A stretch of 6,100 nt of DNA from Candidatus Gastranaerophilales bacterium (GCA_944326495.1 CALVEE010000072.1:1-6100); one strand, 5' to 3'. Positions 1-4,947 are shown, numbered from the stretch's first letter. Numbers and translations: made by a program. Notes: a model not told the origin generated them from the letters alone.

Positions 1-8
1 AGGATAAT

Positions 9-1208
9 ATGCCAATATACAGTTACAGCGCATTAAAACAGGGAAAAGAAGTTGTAAAAGGAGAAGTTACGGCTTCAAACCTAAAAGACGCAAGAGACAT
101 AATCAGAAAAATGGGGCTTGTTCCTACCAAGATTAATGAGTATACAGATGCCAAGGCTAAAAAAGCAGCACGTCTTTCTAATCTGAGCCTTTCTGAGAAA
201 ATAGATTTTATATCTACGCTCCAAATCTTGCTTACATCAGGTATTCCGGCTGTAGAATCTTTAATGTTTATGGAGCAGGAAGCTGCAAAGAAAAAAATCA
301 GAGATATGTCTAAAATTCTGAAAACGCAGATTATGGCAGGTTCTACGTTTGCAGATACGCTTGCAAGATATCCGCAGGTTTTTGGTTATATCTTTATCGG
401 TTTGATTAAGGCCGGTGAAGAGTCCGGTGAACTTGAAAAAACTTTAGGCCGTATTAAGGATCTGCTTACCAAGCAGTCCAACATTAAAGGTAAAGTTATC
501 GGTACTCTGATGTACCCGATGTTCGTTGTAGTTCTGGCATTCTTGATTACTATTATCATGTTAGTGTTTGTATTCCCTGCTTTTAAGGAAATGTTTGAAC
601 AGCAGGATAAGGCGCTTCCTTTGATTACATCAATCATGATTAATGCGGGGGATTATTTAAAAACTTACTGGTATACTATTCCGATATTTATTGTTGCGTT
701 TATTGTTTTCTGTTTTGTAATGGTTAACTGGCAGCCGGCAAGAAATATTCTGGATAAGCTGGTTTTGAAAATACCGCTTTTGAATAACCTTATTATGTAT
801 TCAAATTACTCAAACTTCTTATCCGTAATGAGTGTATCATATGATGCAGGTATCCCGATTGTCGACTGTCTGCACCTTGCAGTTATTACTCTTACAAATT
901 CGGTATTGAGAAACAAAATGAGCGGTGCTATTGTAAAAGTACAGCAGGGTTTACAGGTGTCGCAGGCACTTAAGGCAACAAAAATCGTACCTAAGATGCT
1001 TCTCTTTATGATAGCAACCGGTGAACAATCAGGTCGTTTGGGAGATATGCTTGAAAAAGGCGTTAACTTCCTCGATAGAACCTTAGACGGTATTATTGAT
1101 ACTATGACAAAGATGATTGAGCCTATTATGCTTATCGTAATCGGAAGTATCGTTCTTGTTATGGCACTGGCACTTTACTTACCATTGTTCCAGTCTTATA
1201 TGAGTTAG
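9..1208 (+). CDS. pilC: Type II secretion system F family protein (PilC/GspF-like, type IV pilus inner-membrane platform)
   Basis: Complete 399-aa protein, the usual length for PilC/GspF. In type IV pili or type II secretion this polytopic inner-membrane protein forms the platform on which the PilB/PilT ATPases act to assemble or retract pilin fibres. Seen: a soluble N-terminus (MPIYSYSALKQGK, the typical PilC opening), then two repeated T2SSF domains at about residues 62-190 and 265-390. Each carries the family's glycine motif: GEESGELEKTL at 136-146 and ATGEQSGRLGDML at 336-348. Hydrophobic membrane segments lie at about 165-190, 221-240 and 371-394, the last including EPIMLIVIG. The start is chosen for the family N-terminus; AGGA at positions 1-4 is the visible edge of its ribosome site. 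Upstream pilB/pilT partners would lie outside the window. Pilus versus secretion role cannot be separated here; I favour pilus. Confidence 0.95.
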   Translation: MPIYSYSALKQGKEVVKGEVTASNLKDARDIIRKMGLVPTKINEYTDAKAKKAARLSNLSLSEKIDFISTLQILLTSGIPAVESLMFMEQEAAKKKIRDMSKILKTQIMAGSTFADTLARYPQVFGYIFIGLIKAGEESGELEKTLGRIKDLLTKQSNIKGKVIGTLMYPMFVVVLAFLITIIMLVFVFPAFKEMFEQQDKALPLITSIMINAGDYLKTYWYTIPIFIVAFIVFCFVMVNWQPARNILDKLVLKIPLLNNLIMYSNYSNFLSVMSVSYDAGIPIVDCLHLAVITLTNSVLRNKMSGAIVKVQQGLQVSQALKATKIVPKMLLFMIATGEQSGRLGDMLEKGVNFLDRTLDGIIDTMTKMIEPIMLIVIGSIVLVMALALYLPLFQSYMS

Positions 1209-1214
1209 GAAAGG

Positions 1215-1333
1215 GTTTAGGAGTTGAGAGGTTTAGAAGTTTAGAAGAAGTTAAAAAATATAATATAAAAATATAATATGAGCGTTAGCGAATTAAAATT
1301 CTTATAAACCACTAAACTTATAAACTAATAAAC
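1215..1333. repeat. Octamer-repeat blocks in inverted orientation between pilC and the next gene
   Basis: The left block (1215-1246) is four 8-bp units close to GTTTAGAA. The right block (1302-1333), read on the minus strand, is four 8-bp units close to GTTTATAA. The blocks therefore form an imperfect 32/32-bp inverted repeat, about 24 of 32 positions pairing. The best core is 1231-1244 against 1312-1325 with one mismatch. The 55-bp centre is very AT-rich and contains gagcgttagcgaat. It could fold as a long stem-loop in RNA and limit transcription out of pilC. A dispersed repeat or MITE-like element is equally possible. No U-tract follows, so it is not a standard terminator. Confidence 0.6.
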
Positions 1334-1358
1334 CAATTCACACGTGGAGAATAAATAA

Positions 1359-1640
1359 ATGGATAATAACGAAATTTTAGAATTAACAACATCAGCCTGG
1401 AGAGAAAAGGTTTATATTGAAACCGCTGAATACATAATAAGAGGTTATGTGTTTATGCCTAAAATCGGCAAAAGAACCAGACTGCTGTCTGAAATTCTGA
1501 ATACAAATAAACAGTTTATTGCGGTTAAGAATTGTACGATGGAGTCAAAGCTGTTTCCGCAAAAAGATATCGAATCACATGAATTTATTCAGGTTAATTT
1601 ATCCACAATACTTATTATGAGACCTTTGTATGAGGACTAA
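1359..1640 (+). CDS. Small conserved-looking protein, tentatively DUF6812-like
   Basis: 93 aa, function unknown. Seen: no signal peptide or membrane segment. The central stretch VYIETAEYIIRGYVFMPKIG is followed by RLLSEILNTNKQFIAVKNC and then a hydrophobic beta-like end (FIQVNLSTILIMRP). The order 'hydrophilic beta hairpin, I-x-G-x-V-F-x-P, R-L-S-E-x-L-N, F-I-A-V-x-N' resembles my memory of the DUF6812 family, small all-beta proteins; this is recall, not a search result. The start has a good ribosome site, GGAGA at 1346-1350, 8 bp upstream. The stop overlaps the next gene's start by 11 bp, so the two are almost certainly co-translated. Its position after pilC may only be proximity, because the structured repeat gap lies between them. 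Confidence 0.85.
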   Translation: MDNNEILELTTSAWREKVYIETAEYIIRGYVFMPKIGKRTRLLSEILNTNKQFIAVKNCTMESKLFPQKDIESHEFIQVNLSTILIMRPLYED

Positions 1641-2448
1641 GACTTACGTTATAACAGGGGCAGCATCAGGTATCGGAAAGGCGCTTTTGAAACGTCTTTG
1701 CGAGGATAATATTGTTTTTGCAGGATATCGAAACAAAGAACATGAAGCGGTGCTGAAAGCGCTTTCTCCAAACATTTACCCCTTCTATATTGACTACTCT
1801 AAGCCCGAAACGATAAAGCTCGCCTGCGATTATCTTTTGTCAAAGTGCACAAAAATAGATACTATAGTTAATATAGCAGGCTGTGTTGTAGCAGGCCCTG
1901 TCGAAAGAATTGAGTCCGATGAGCTTCGCAGGCAGTTTAATGTTAATGTTTTCGGACATATTGAATTAACCCAGAGGCTTATGGAAATTTTAAATGACGG
2001 AAGGATTATTAATATAAGCTCGATGGCAAGCTTCGGGATTTTTCCGTTTATATCTCCTTATTGCGCTTCAAAACGCGCTTTAGACATGTTCTTTAACTCG
2101 CTTTTGATTGAAAACAAGAAAAATATTAAAGTTATATCAATAAAACCCGGCGTTATTGCAACACCTTTATGGGGAAAATCTATTGACGAGAATTCAAAAT
2201 ATTTTGAATACTTTAACGGCTACGAAAAAGAAATGCGCTATCTTGTATCCAACGCTAAAAAGAACGCCAGAGAAGGTTTATCAGTGGAAAAAGTTGTAGA
2301 TGTTATATTGAAAGCTGACAGAAGTAAAAGACCTAAATTATCATATACAGTCGGAATGGATGCTTTTATAGCAAGTCTTGTTTCGAGGTTACCTCAAGGG
2401 CTGGTGAACTCCATTATAAAATTCGGGCTTAAACAAAGGATTAAATAA
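1630..2448 (+). CDS. SDR family NAD(P)-dependent oxidoreductase (classical short-chain dehydrogenase)
   Basis: 272 aa, cytosolic, typical classical SDR length plus a short C-terminal extension. Family knowledge: Rossmann-fold enzymes that oxidise or reduce alcohol/ketone groups using NAD(P)H. Seen: cofactor motif TGAASGIG at 9-16; NIAG at 81-84 (variant of NNAG); FNVNVFG around 103-109 carrying the structural Asn; catalytic Ser131 in INISSMAS; Tyr144 and Lys148 in YCASK; and KPGVIATP at 172-179. All catalytic residues are therefore present. YRNK after beta-2 (33-36) has a basic residue, which hints at NADP(H) preference. The C-terminus (about 235-272) has a hydrophobic amphipathic look (DAFIASLVSRLPQGLVNSIIKFG), as in SDRs that associate with membranes. 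It overlaps the upstream small gene by 11 bp, with only a weak ribosome site, suggesting translational coupling. Substrate is not predictable. Confidence 0.94.
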   Translation: MRTKTYVITGAASGIGKALLKRLCEDNIVFAGYRNKEHEAVLKALSPNIYPFYIDYSKPETIKLACDYLLSKCTKIDTIVNIAGCVVAGPVERIESDELRRQFNVNVFGHIELTQRLMEILNDGRIINISSMASFGIFPFISPYCASKRALDMFFNSLLIENKKNIKVISIKPGVIATPLWGKSIDENSKYFEYFNGYEKEMRYLVSNAKKNAREGLSVEKVVDVILKADRSKRPKLSYTVGMDAFIASLVSRLPQGLVNSIIKFGLKQRIK

Positions 2449-2471
2449 GGACTCTACTGAAATTAAGCTCT

Positions 2472-2623
2472 GTAGGGCGGGCAAAGCCTTTTCAAATATG
2501 AAATTCCCAATTGTTTTGTTTTTTGCGTGCCCGCCAAAAATTAAATCAAAAAATAATTGGTGGGCACGCCATGCAAAGTTAAAAGCAGTTATTTGCAATT
2601 TAATATAGCTTTGCCCGCCCTAC
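2472..2623. repeat. Nested inverted-repeat element (MITE/REP-like), possible SDR-gene terminator
   Basis: The outer arms are a perfect 16-bp inverted repeat: gtagggcgggcaaagc at 2472-2487 and its complement at 2608-2623. Inside lies a second inverted repeat, gcgtgcccgcca at 2525-2536 against 2558-2569, with one mismatch that is G-U tolerable in RNA. Both arm pairs share the core GGGCGGGC/GTGCCCGCC, so the element looks built from related GC-rich units in an AT-rich setting. 'GTAGGG(T/C)GGGC'-type units are common dispersed repeats in bacteria (from memory). The right arm is followed by tacttttt, so the structure may also end plus-strand transcription of the SDR operon. No flanking target-site duplication could be seen and no transposase is present. 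Confidence 0.65.
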
Positions 2624-2631
2624 TTTTTACT

Positions 2632-2640
2632 TGTTATAAT
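2632..2640 (+). promoter_or_regulatory. Extended -10 promoter-like box
   Basis: TGTTATAAT is a perfect TGn-TATAAT extended -10. No matching -35 hexamer is visible 17 bp upstream, where the GC-rich repeat arm lies. If used, transcription would start near 2647 and run through the gap toward the stem-loop at 2893-2916, which has ggaattttttt after it on this strand. No plus-strand gene is apparent in that stretch. Confidence 0.3.
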
Positions 2641-2652
2641 TCTATATTAATT

Positions 2653-2688
2653 AAAAAAAAAGACCTTGTGTATTTTGTAACCAAGGCC
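2653..2688 (-). terminator. Intrinsic terminator, minus strand
   Basis: On the minus strand, GGCCTTG (2688-2682) pairs with CAAGGTC (2668-2662) through one G-U pair across a 13-nt loop. It is followed directly by a run of nine T (2661-2653). It sits 47 bp beyond the stop of the weak 44-aa minus-strand ORF. Confidence 0.6.
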
Positions 2689-2735
2689 TGTCCGTTTAAA
2701 TAAGAAGAGAGAGCTTTATATCCATATTAAAAACT

Positions 2736-2870
2736 CTAAAAATATTTTTTGCTAGTTGTTGTCAAATATTTTACAAAACTTAATAAATCGGATCGGTCGC
2801 TTGGGCATACCTGCCCAACAACAACCTGCAAATTTCTAATACTCAACTCCTTGCTTGTATTGAAATCCAC
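2736..2870 (-). CDS. Weak candidate 44-aa small ORF or gene remnant
   Basis: The minus-strand reading frame from GTG at 2870 gives 44 residues (VDFNTSKELSIRNLQVVVGQ at the start, then CPSDRSDLLSFVKYL). The residue mix and the locally higher GC of the middle are more protein-like than the surrounding AT-rich gap. Against it, there is no ATG. The GTG has a poor ribosome site and lies just past a terminator. The only good AAGGAG site (2847-2852) stands 6 bp before an ATT at 2840, which would give a 34-aa product from a rare start. A good terminator follows the stop (2653-2688). It could be a real small protein, the tail of a decayed gene, or chance. No family recognised. Confidence 0.22.
   Translation of the reverse strand: MDFNTSKELSIRNLQVVVGQVCPSDRSDLLSFVKYLTTTSKKYF
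2801..2818. other. Perfect 7-bp GC-rich hairpin with 4-nt loop
   Basis: TTGGGCA (2801-2807) and TGCCCAA (2812-2818) are perfect complements around TACC. It stands alone in an AT-rich gap and lacks a T-run on either side, so it is not a terminator. An 8-bp inverted pair, gttgttgt at 2755-2762 and acaacaac at 2818-2825, surrounds it. It could be an RNA structural element or simply part of the weak 44-aa ORF. Confidence 0.4.
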
Positions 2871-2886
2871 GCCTGTCTGTATTTAC

Positions 2887-2916
2887 AAAAAAAAACCTTT
2901 CTTTTTAGAAAGGTTT
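2887..2916 (-). terminator. Strong intrinsic terminator, minus strand (possibly bidirectional)
   Basis: A perfect 10-bp stem (2893-2902 with 2907-2916) encloses a 4-nt loop. On the minus strand the stem runs straight into an uninterrupted T-run (2895-2887). On the plus strand the stem is followed by ggaattttttt, a weaker tail, so it may also stop plus-strand transcription. No confident gene lies immediately upstream on the minus strand, which is why a small RNA is suspected. Confidence 0.75.
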
Positions 2917-2990
2917 GGAATTTTTTTAATTAATTCCTCATGTGTAGAAGGTTAGTGTGTAGGTTGTATGAAAGGTTTGTATTATGTGTT
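2887..2990 (-). ncRNA. Candidate small RNA between a promoter-like box and a terminator
   Basis: Minus strand: the AT 16-mer at 3002-3017 could serve as a -10 region, with a start near 2990 and an end at the terminator 2887-2916, giving about 100 nt. The predicted transcript begins with a C/A-rich, guanine-poor unpaired stretch (about 2990-2940) that includes aaacctttca and aaccttctac. A small hairpin (GGAATT/AATTCC, 2937-2932 with 2922-2917) and the terminator stem follow. No ORF longer than a few codons is present with a ribosome site. The layout of unpaired seed, hairpin and Rho-independent terminator resembles trans-acting sRNAs, and CCTT-type stretches could pair with Shine-Dalgarno sequences. 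This is inference only; no known RNA family recognised. Confidence 0.3.
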
Positions 2991-3001
2991 TCGTTCTTAT
3001 G

Positions 3002-3017
3002 TATATATAAAGTATAT
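3002..3017 (-). promoter_or_regulatory. Promoter-like AT 16-mer, copy 1
   Basis: tatatataaagtatat here is identical to 3454-3469. On the minus strand it reads ATATACTTTATATATA and contains TATACT, a 5/6 match to the -10 box. Each copy lies upstream, on the minus strand, of a short unit ending in a terminator. No convincing -35 is present, and AT richness makes chance matches easier. Confidence 0.35.
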
Positions 3018-3090
3018 TTAAATCTTAAAATTGCAGAAAAATATAAAAATGTTACATAACTTAATATTTGTTTCCTGTGTATACAAAGCT

Positions 3091-3119
3091 AAAAAAAAGA
3101 CCTGATTTTTTTAATCAGG
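3091..3119 (-). terminator. Intrinsic terminator of the 57-aa small ORF, minus strand
   Basis: On the minus strand, CCTGATT (3119-3113) pairs perfectly with AATCAGG (3107-3101) around a 5-nt loop. TC and eight T (3098-3091) follow. It lies 73 bp past the stop of the small ORF at 3192-3365, which supports that ORF as a real short transcription unit. Confidence 0.75.
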
Positions 3120-3191
3120 CGCTGATAGATAAGTAAGTTGGGGAATTAAGTAAGTAAGATTAAGTTTGGTATTATAAGTAAGAAAATTTTT

Positions 3192-3365
3192 CTAAGACTT
3201 TGTTCGGGATATAAATGTTACTCTGGATTTCATATCCATTGCGAAAAGTCTCATTTCATCCATTAGAATATATGATTTATCTTCTGCAGGGTTTTCGTTA
3301 ATATAAAATTCGTGTGAAATATTTGTTGCCATAGCATTTATGTTATAGCTCTCAAGTAGTGCCAT
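3192..3365 (-). CDS. Small protein of 57 aa, function unknown
   Basis: Minus-strand ORF of 57 residues (begins MALLESYNINAMATNISHEF, ends RVTFISRTKS), no family recognised. Seen: GAGGT ribosome site 7 bp before the ATG at 3365. An in-frame ATG two codons earlier (3371) sits too close to that site, so 3365 is preferred. It has no signal peptide or clear membrane segment. The middle (NENPAEDKSYILMDEMRLFAMDMKSRV) is acidic, then methionine-rich and amphipathic. A clear terminator follows (3091-3119), and a promoter-like AT box lies about 90 bp upstream (3454-3469). Gene-like context on both sides and a balanced residue mix argue for a real gene. The absence of any recognised homolog argues for caution. 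Confidence 0.55.
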   Translation of the reverse strand: MALLESYNINAMATNISHEFYINENPAEDKSYILMDEMRLFAMDMKSRVTFISRTKS

Positions 3366-3453
3366 ATTCATTACCTCATCTTGGACTAAACCATAAATTT
3401 ATATCATTTATGATTAAGTCATTTAGTTTTAACTCTCTTAGATTTGTCTTGCA

Positions 3454-3469
3454 TATATATAAAGTATAT
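3454..3469 (-). promoter_or_regulatory. Promoter-like AT 16-mer, copy 2 (upstream of the 57-aa ORF)
   Basis: Identical in all 16 positions to 3002-3017. On the minus strand it offers TATACT as a -10; CTTGAA lies at roughly -35 distance but a little out of register. It is about 90 bp upstream of the small ORF start at 3365, a plausible promoter position. Function is inferred from position and composition. Confidence 0.35.
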
Positions 3470-3563
3470 AAAACTCTGCGAATTTCAAGACGGCTAATCT
3501 TTGTTACATTTCTTAACAATACGTGCAGTGCTGCTAATATGTAAAATCTCGATATTACTGGAT

Positions 3564-3592
3564 TTGAGGCTAAAAATATTAAGTTTTGTAAA
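3564..3592 (+). promoter_or_regulatory. Candidate promoter for the 156-aa gene
   Basis: TTGAGG at 3564-3569 and TGTAAA at 3587-3592 are separated by 17 bp, each a 4/6 match to the sigma-70 consensus. The predicted start, near 3600, would leave a leader of about 70 nt before the ATG at 3669. Weak consensus, so tentative. Confidence 0.3.
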
Positions 3593-3668
3593 TGTTTTTC
3601 AAAAAATCCTAAAGTTTTTAGAAAAAATGCCGATATATATTATATATCATATAAGAGGTGTGTATCAC

Positions 3669-4139
3669 ATGTCAAACTTCACAGTAAACGGAGTATATTC
3701 TTACACAAGCGCTAATATCTACTCTTACCTTGGCAGAGTACCGGTTAGCTCAAGTGCGCTTGAGCGTGCGTTTGATGAATTTGATGTTACTCCGACAGGT
3801 ACAACCGATGATTTGAAAGAACTGAATGATGCGATGTATGCTGAATATTCAAAGCAGGTTCAGCAGCAGATTGACAATCAGAATAACCAGAAGGTTATCC
3901 CGTGGGCAAGTTTATGTGCTCAAATTGGTATTCAGGCAACTGGTGATTTTGATAAAGATTACGCAGCGTTTAACAACGCAATTCAGTTATTGAGCCAGAG
4001 TGCTGTTGATGGTCAGGCAATGACTTATTTTGCAGGGCTTAGGTCAGAAGCATCCAGAGCTTTTGGTTTGTCTAACAAACCGGAGGCAGCAGATGCGCCT
4101 ATATCCTATCGTGCCTATCAGGCACAATTCATGCGTTGA
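3669..4139 (+). CDS. 156-aa protein of unknown function, probably lineage-specific
   Basis: I do not recognise a characterised family. The start at 3669 is chosen because AGAGGTG (3652-3658) stands 10 bp upstream and the residue composition turns protein-like exactly there; the frame stays open further upstream but looks noncoding. Seen: no signal peptide. A Ser/Tyr/Val-rich N-terminus (MSNFTVNGVYSYTSANIYSY) is followed by a helical, Gln/Asn-rich segment (about 45-75, KQVQQQIDNQNNQ). Then comes the compact block VIPWASLCAQIGIQATGDFD (76-95) and DYAAFNNAIQLLSQSA (97-112), and the protein ends in YRAYQAQFMR. The single Cys83 is in the Trp-containing block. A monocistronic layout with its own leader and strong terminator suggests a well-expressed protein. 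From memory, similar 'VIPWASLCAQ' proteins occur in several copies in gut Melainabacteria; a structural or appendage-related role is speculation. Confidence 0.85.
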   Translation: MSNFTVNGVYSYTSANIYSYLGRVPVSSSALERAFDEFDVTPTGTTDDLKELNDAMYAEYSKQVQQQIDNQNNQKVIPWASLCAQIGIQATGDFDKDYAAFNNAIQLLSQSAVDGQAMTYFAGLRSEASRAFGLSNKPEAADAPISYRAYQAQFMR

Positions 4140-4161
4140 TAATCGGCAGTACGCAGTTTTC

Positions 4162-4192
4162 GGCCAGATTCAGTTCTGAATCTGGCCTTTTT
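4162..4192 (+). terminator. Strong intrinsic terminator after the 156-aa gene
   Basis: GGCCAGATTCAG (4162-4173) and CTGAATCTGGCC (4176-4187) are perfect 12-bp complements, so the real loop uses the innermost bases. TTTTT (4188-4192) follows. It lies 23 bp past the stop codon and is the most stable simple hairpin in the window. Confidence 0.93.
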
Positions 4193-4269
4193 GTTCTGCT
4201 TAGTTATTGGAGAGATGGGGAATACAAAATTTTTAGGAGCGGGGTTTAATATTACAGGAGGATTTTTAT

Positions 4270-4947
4270 ATGCGTCGTATTTTGAGCTTGTTTATTTTGT
4301 GTTTACTTGTCTTTGGCGGTTTAGTCTTATTTGAACAGCCGGCAGAGGCTGCGAGAACTGTTGTTACGAGAACGCCTTATTACCAGCCGAATTATAACAG
4401 ATTTAATCACAGGTACAGACATAATTACAGACCACAGAGACGTTTCAATAATCACAGGTATAACAATAGAAGATATTATAATGCTTATCCGAGACGTAGA
4501 TTTTTTAATAATAACAATTTTGTTTCGACAACATCGTTTTCTGATTTAGGCGCATTAGAGAAATATACGCTTGATAAGACATATTCCAGAGATAGTGACT
4601 TACAGAGACTGGAACGGCTGGAGATGGAAGCTTTTGGGGCTGTCCAGCAGGGGGATGTTAATTCAAGGTATGATAATGTCAGAGCCGCAATACTTTCCAG
4701 ACCAAAACAGAATTACAAAACTTCTTTCTGGCGTAATATAGGGAATTTCTTTGGCGGGCAGATGACAGGATTTACCCCTTCTTTAGATAATGATCCCTTC
4801 TTTTCCGGTTCAAGCTTTGCAAGCACTCCATTCCCGACAACTTATGGAAACAGTAATGTTACACAGTTTGCGAGCCCCTGGGGAAGCGGATACCGGATTA
4901 ACAACTATGGTACAGGCTCCGGATGCGGGGTTAAAATCCTTGACTAA
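4270..4947 (+). CDS. Secreted Arg/Asn/Tyr-rich protein with a short conserved-looking 'KTY...RLERLE...FGA' block
   Basis: 225 aa, exported. Seen: a classic signal peptide, MRRILSLFILCLLVFGGLVL then PAEAA, with cleavage near residue 27-28. Residues 29-85 are a low-complexity, strongly basic Arg/Asn/Tyr/Phe stretch. Residues 94-144 form a regular block with LEKYTLDKTYSRDS, LQRLERLEMEAFGAVQ and NSRYDNVRAAI. The C-terminus (150-225) is rich in Gly, Ser, Phe and Asn with one Cys219. I recall the middle block, often repeated, in secreted proteins of Melainabacteria and related cyanobacterial groups, with no assigned function. Ribosome site AGGAGG (4256-4261), 8 bp upstream, is near ideal. The gene is separated from its upstream neighbour by a terminator and meets the minus-strand small ORF two bases past its stop. 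A cell-envelope or polymer-binding role is only a guess from the basic tract. Confidence 0.88.
   Translation: MRRILSLFILCLLVFGGLVLFEQPAEAARTVVTRTPYYQPNYNRFNHRYRHNYRPQRRFNNHRYNNRRYYNAYPRRRFFNNNNFVSTTSFSDLGALEKYTLDKTYSRDSDLQRLERLEMEAFGAVQQGDVNSRYDNVRAAILSRPKQNYKTSFWRNIGNFFGGQMTGFTPSLDNDPFFSGSSFASTPFPTTYGNSNVTQFASPWGSGYRINNYGTGSGCGVKILD

Larger units (their letters stand above)
2449..3191. other. Long gap without a confident gene; AT-rich, structured
   Basis: About 740 bp with no long supported ORF. In order it holds a nested inverted-repeat element (2472-2623), a plus-strand extended -10 box (2632-2640), a minus-strand terminator (2653-2688), a weak minus-strand 44-aa ORF with an internal GC-rich hairpin, a second stem-loop terminator (2887-2916), a candidate small RNA region (about 2887-2990), a promoter-like AT 16-mer (3002-3017), a third minus-strand terminator (3091-3119), and four AAGTAAG copies between 3131 and 3182. 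The signals mostly point to short minus-strand transcripts. Confidence 0.7.
3366..3668. other. Divergent intergenic region between the 57-aa small ORF and the 156-aa gene
   Basis: About 300 bp of AT-rich sequence. It should hold the minus-strand promoter for the small ORF (AT box at 3454-3469) and the plus-strand promoter for the 156-aa gene (candidate at 3564-3592). The reading frame of the downstream gene is open back to 3501, but that N-terminal extension is low-quality, hydrophobic and Lys/Phe/Leu-rich, with no ribosome site. I treat it as noncoding. Confidence 0.6.

Noticed and set aside
386..637. Minus-strand 83-aa open frame
   Set aside because: It lies wholly inside the PilC gene on the opposite strand, with no ribosome site or family features.
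2389..2598. Minus-strand 69-aa open frame after the SDR gene
   Set aside because: It reads through the nested inverted-repeat element and into the SDR end; the sequence is repeat DNA translated by chance.
2749..2955. Plus-strand 68-aa open frame in the gap
   Set aside because: It runs through a hairpin and a terminator stem, begins without a ribosome site, and has odd composition.
2968..3021. Plus-strand 17-codon frame starting MKGLYYVF, considered as a type I toxin peptide
   Set aside because: No ribosome site, no hydrophobic membrane span, and it overlaps the promoter-like box.
3359..3544. Plus-strand 61-aa open frame
   Set aside because: It overlaps the promoter region of the minus-strand small ORF, has no ribosome site, and is low in protein-like features.
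3501..3668. N-terminal extension of the 156-aa gene
   Set aside because: The frame is open, but composition is noncoding and the ribosome site belongs to the ATG at 3669.
4331..4549. Plus-strand 72-aa frame inside the secreted protein
   Set aside because: An out-of-frame shadow of the Arg/Asn/Tyr tract, giving Ile/Thr/Arg repeats.
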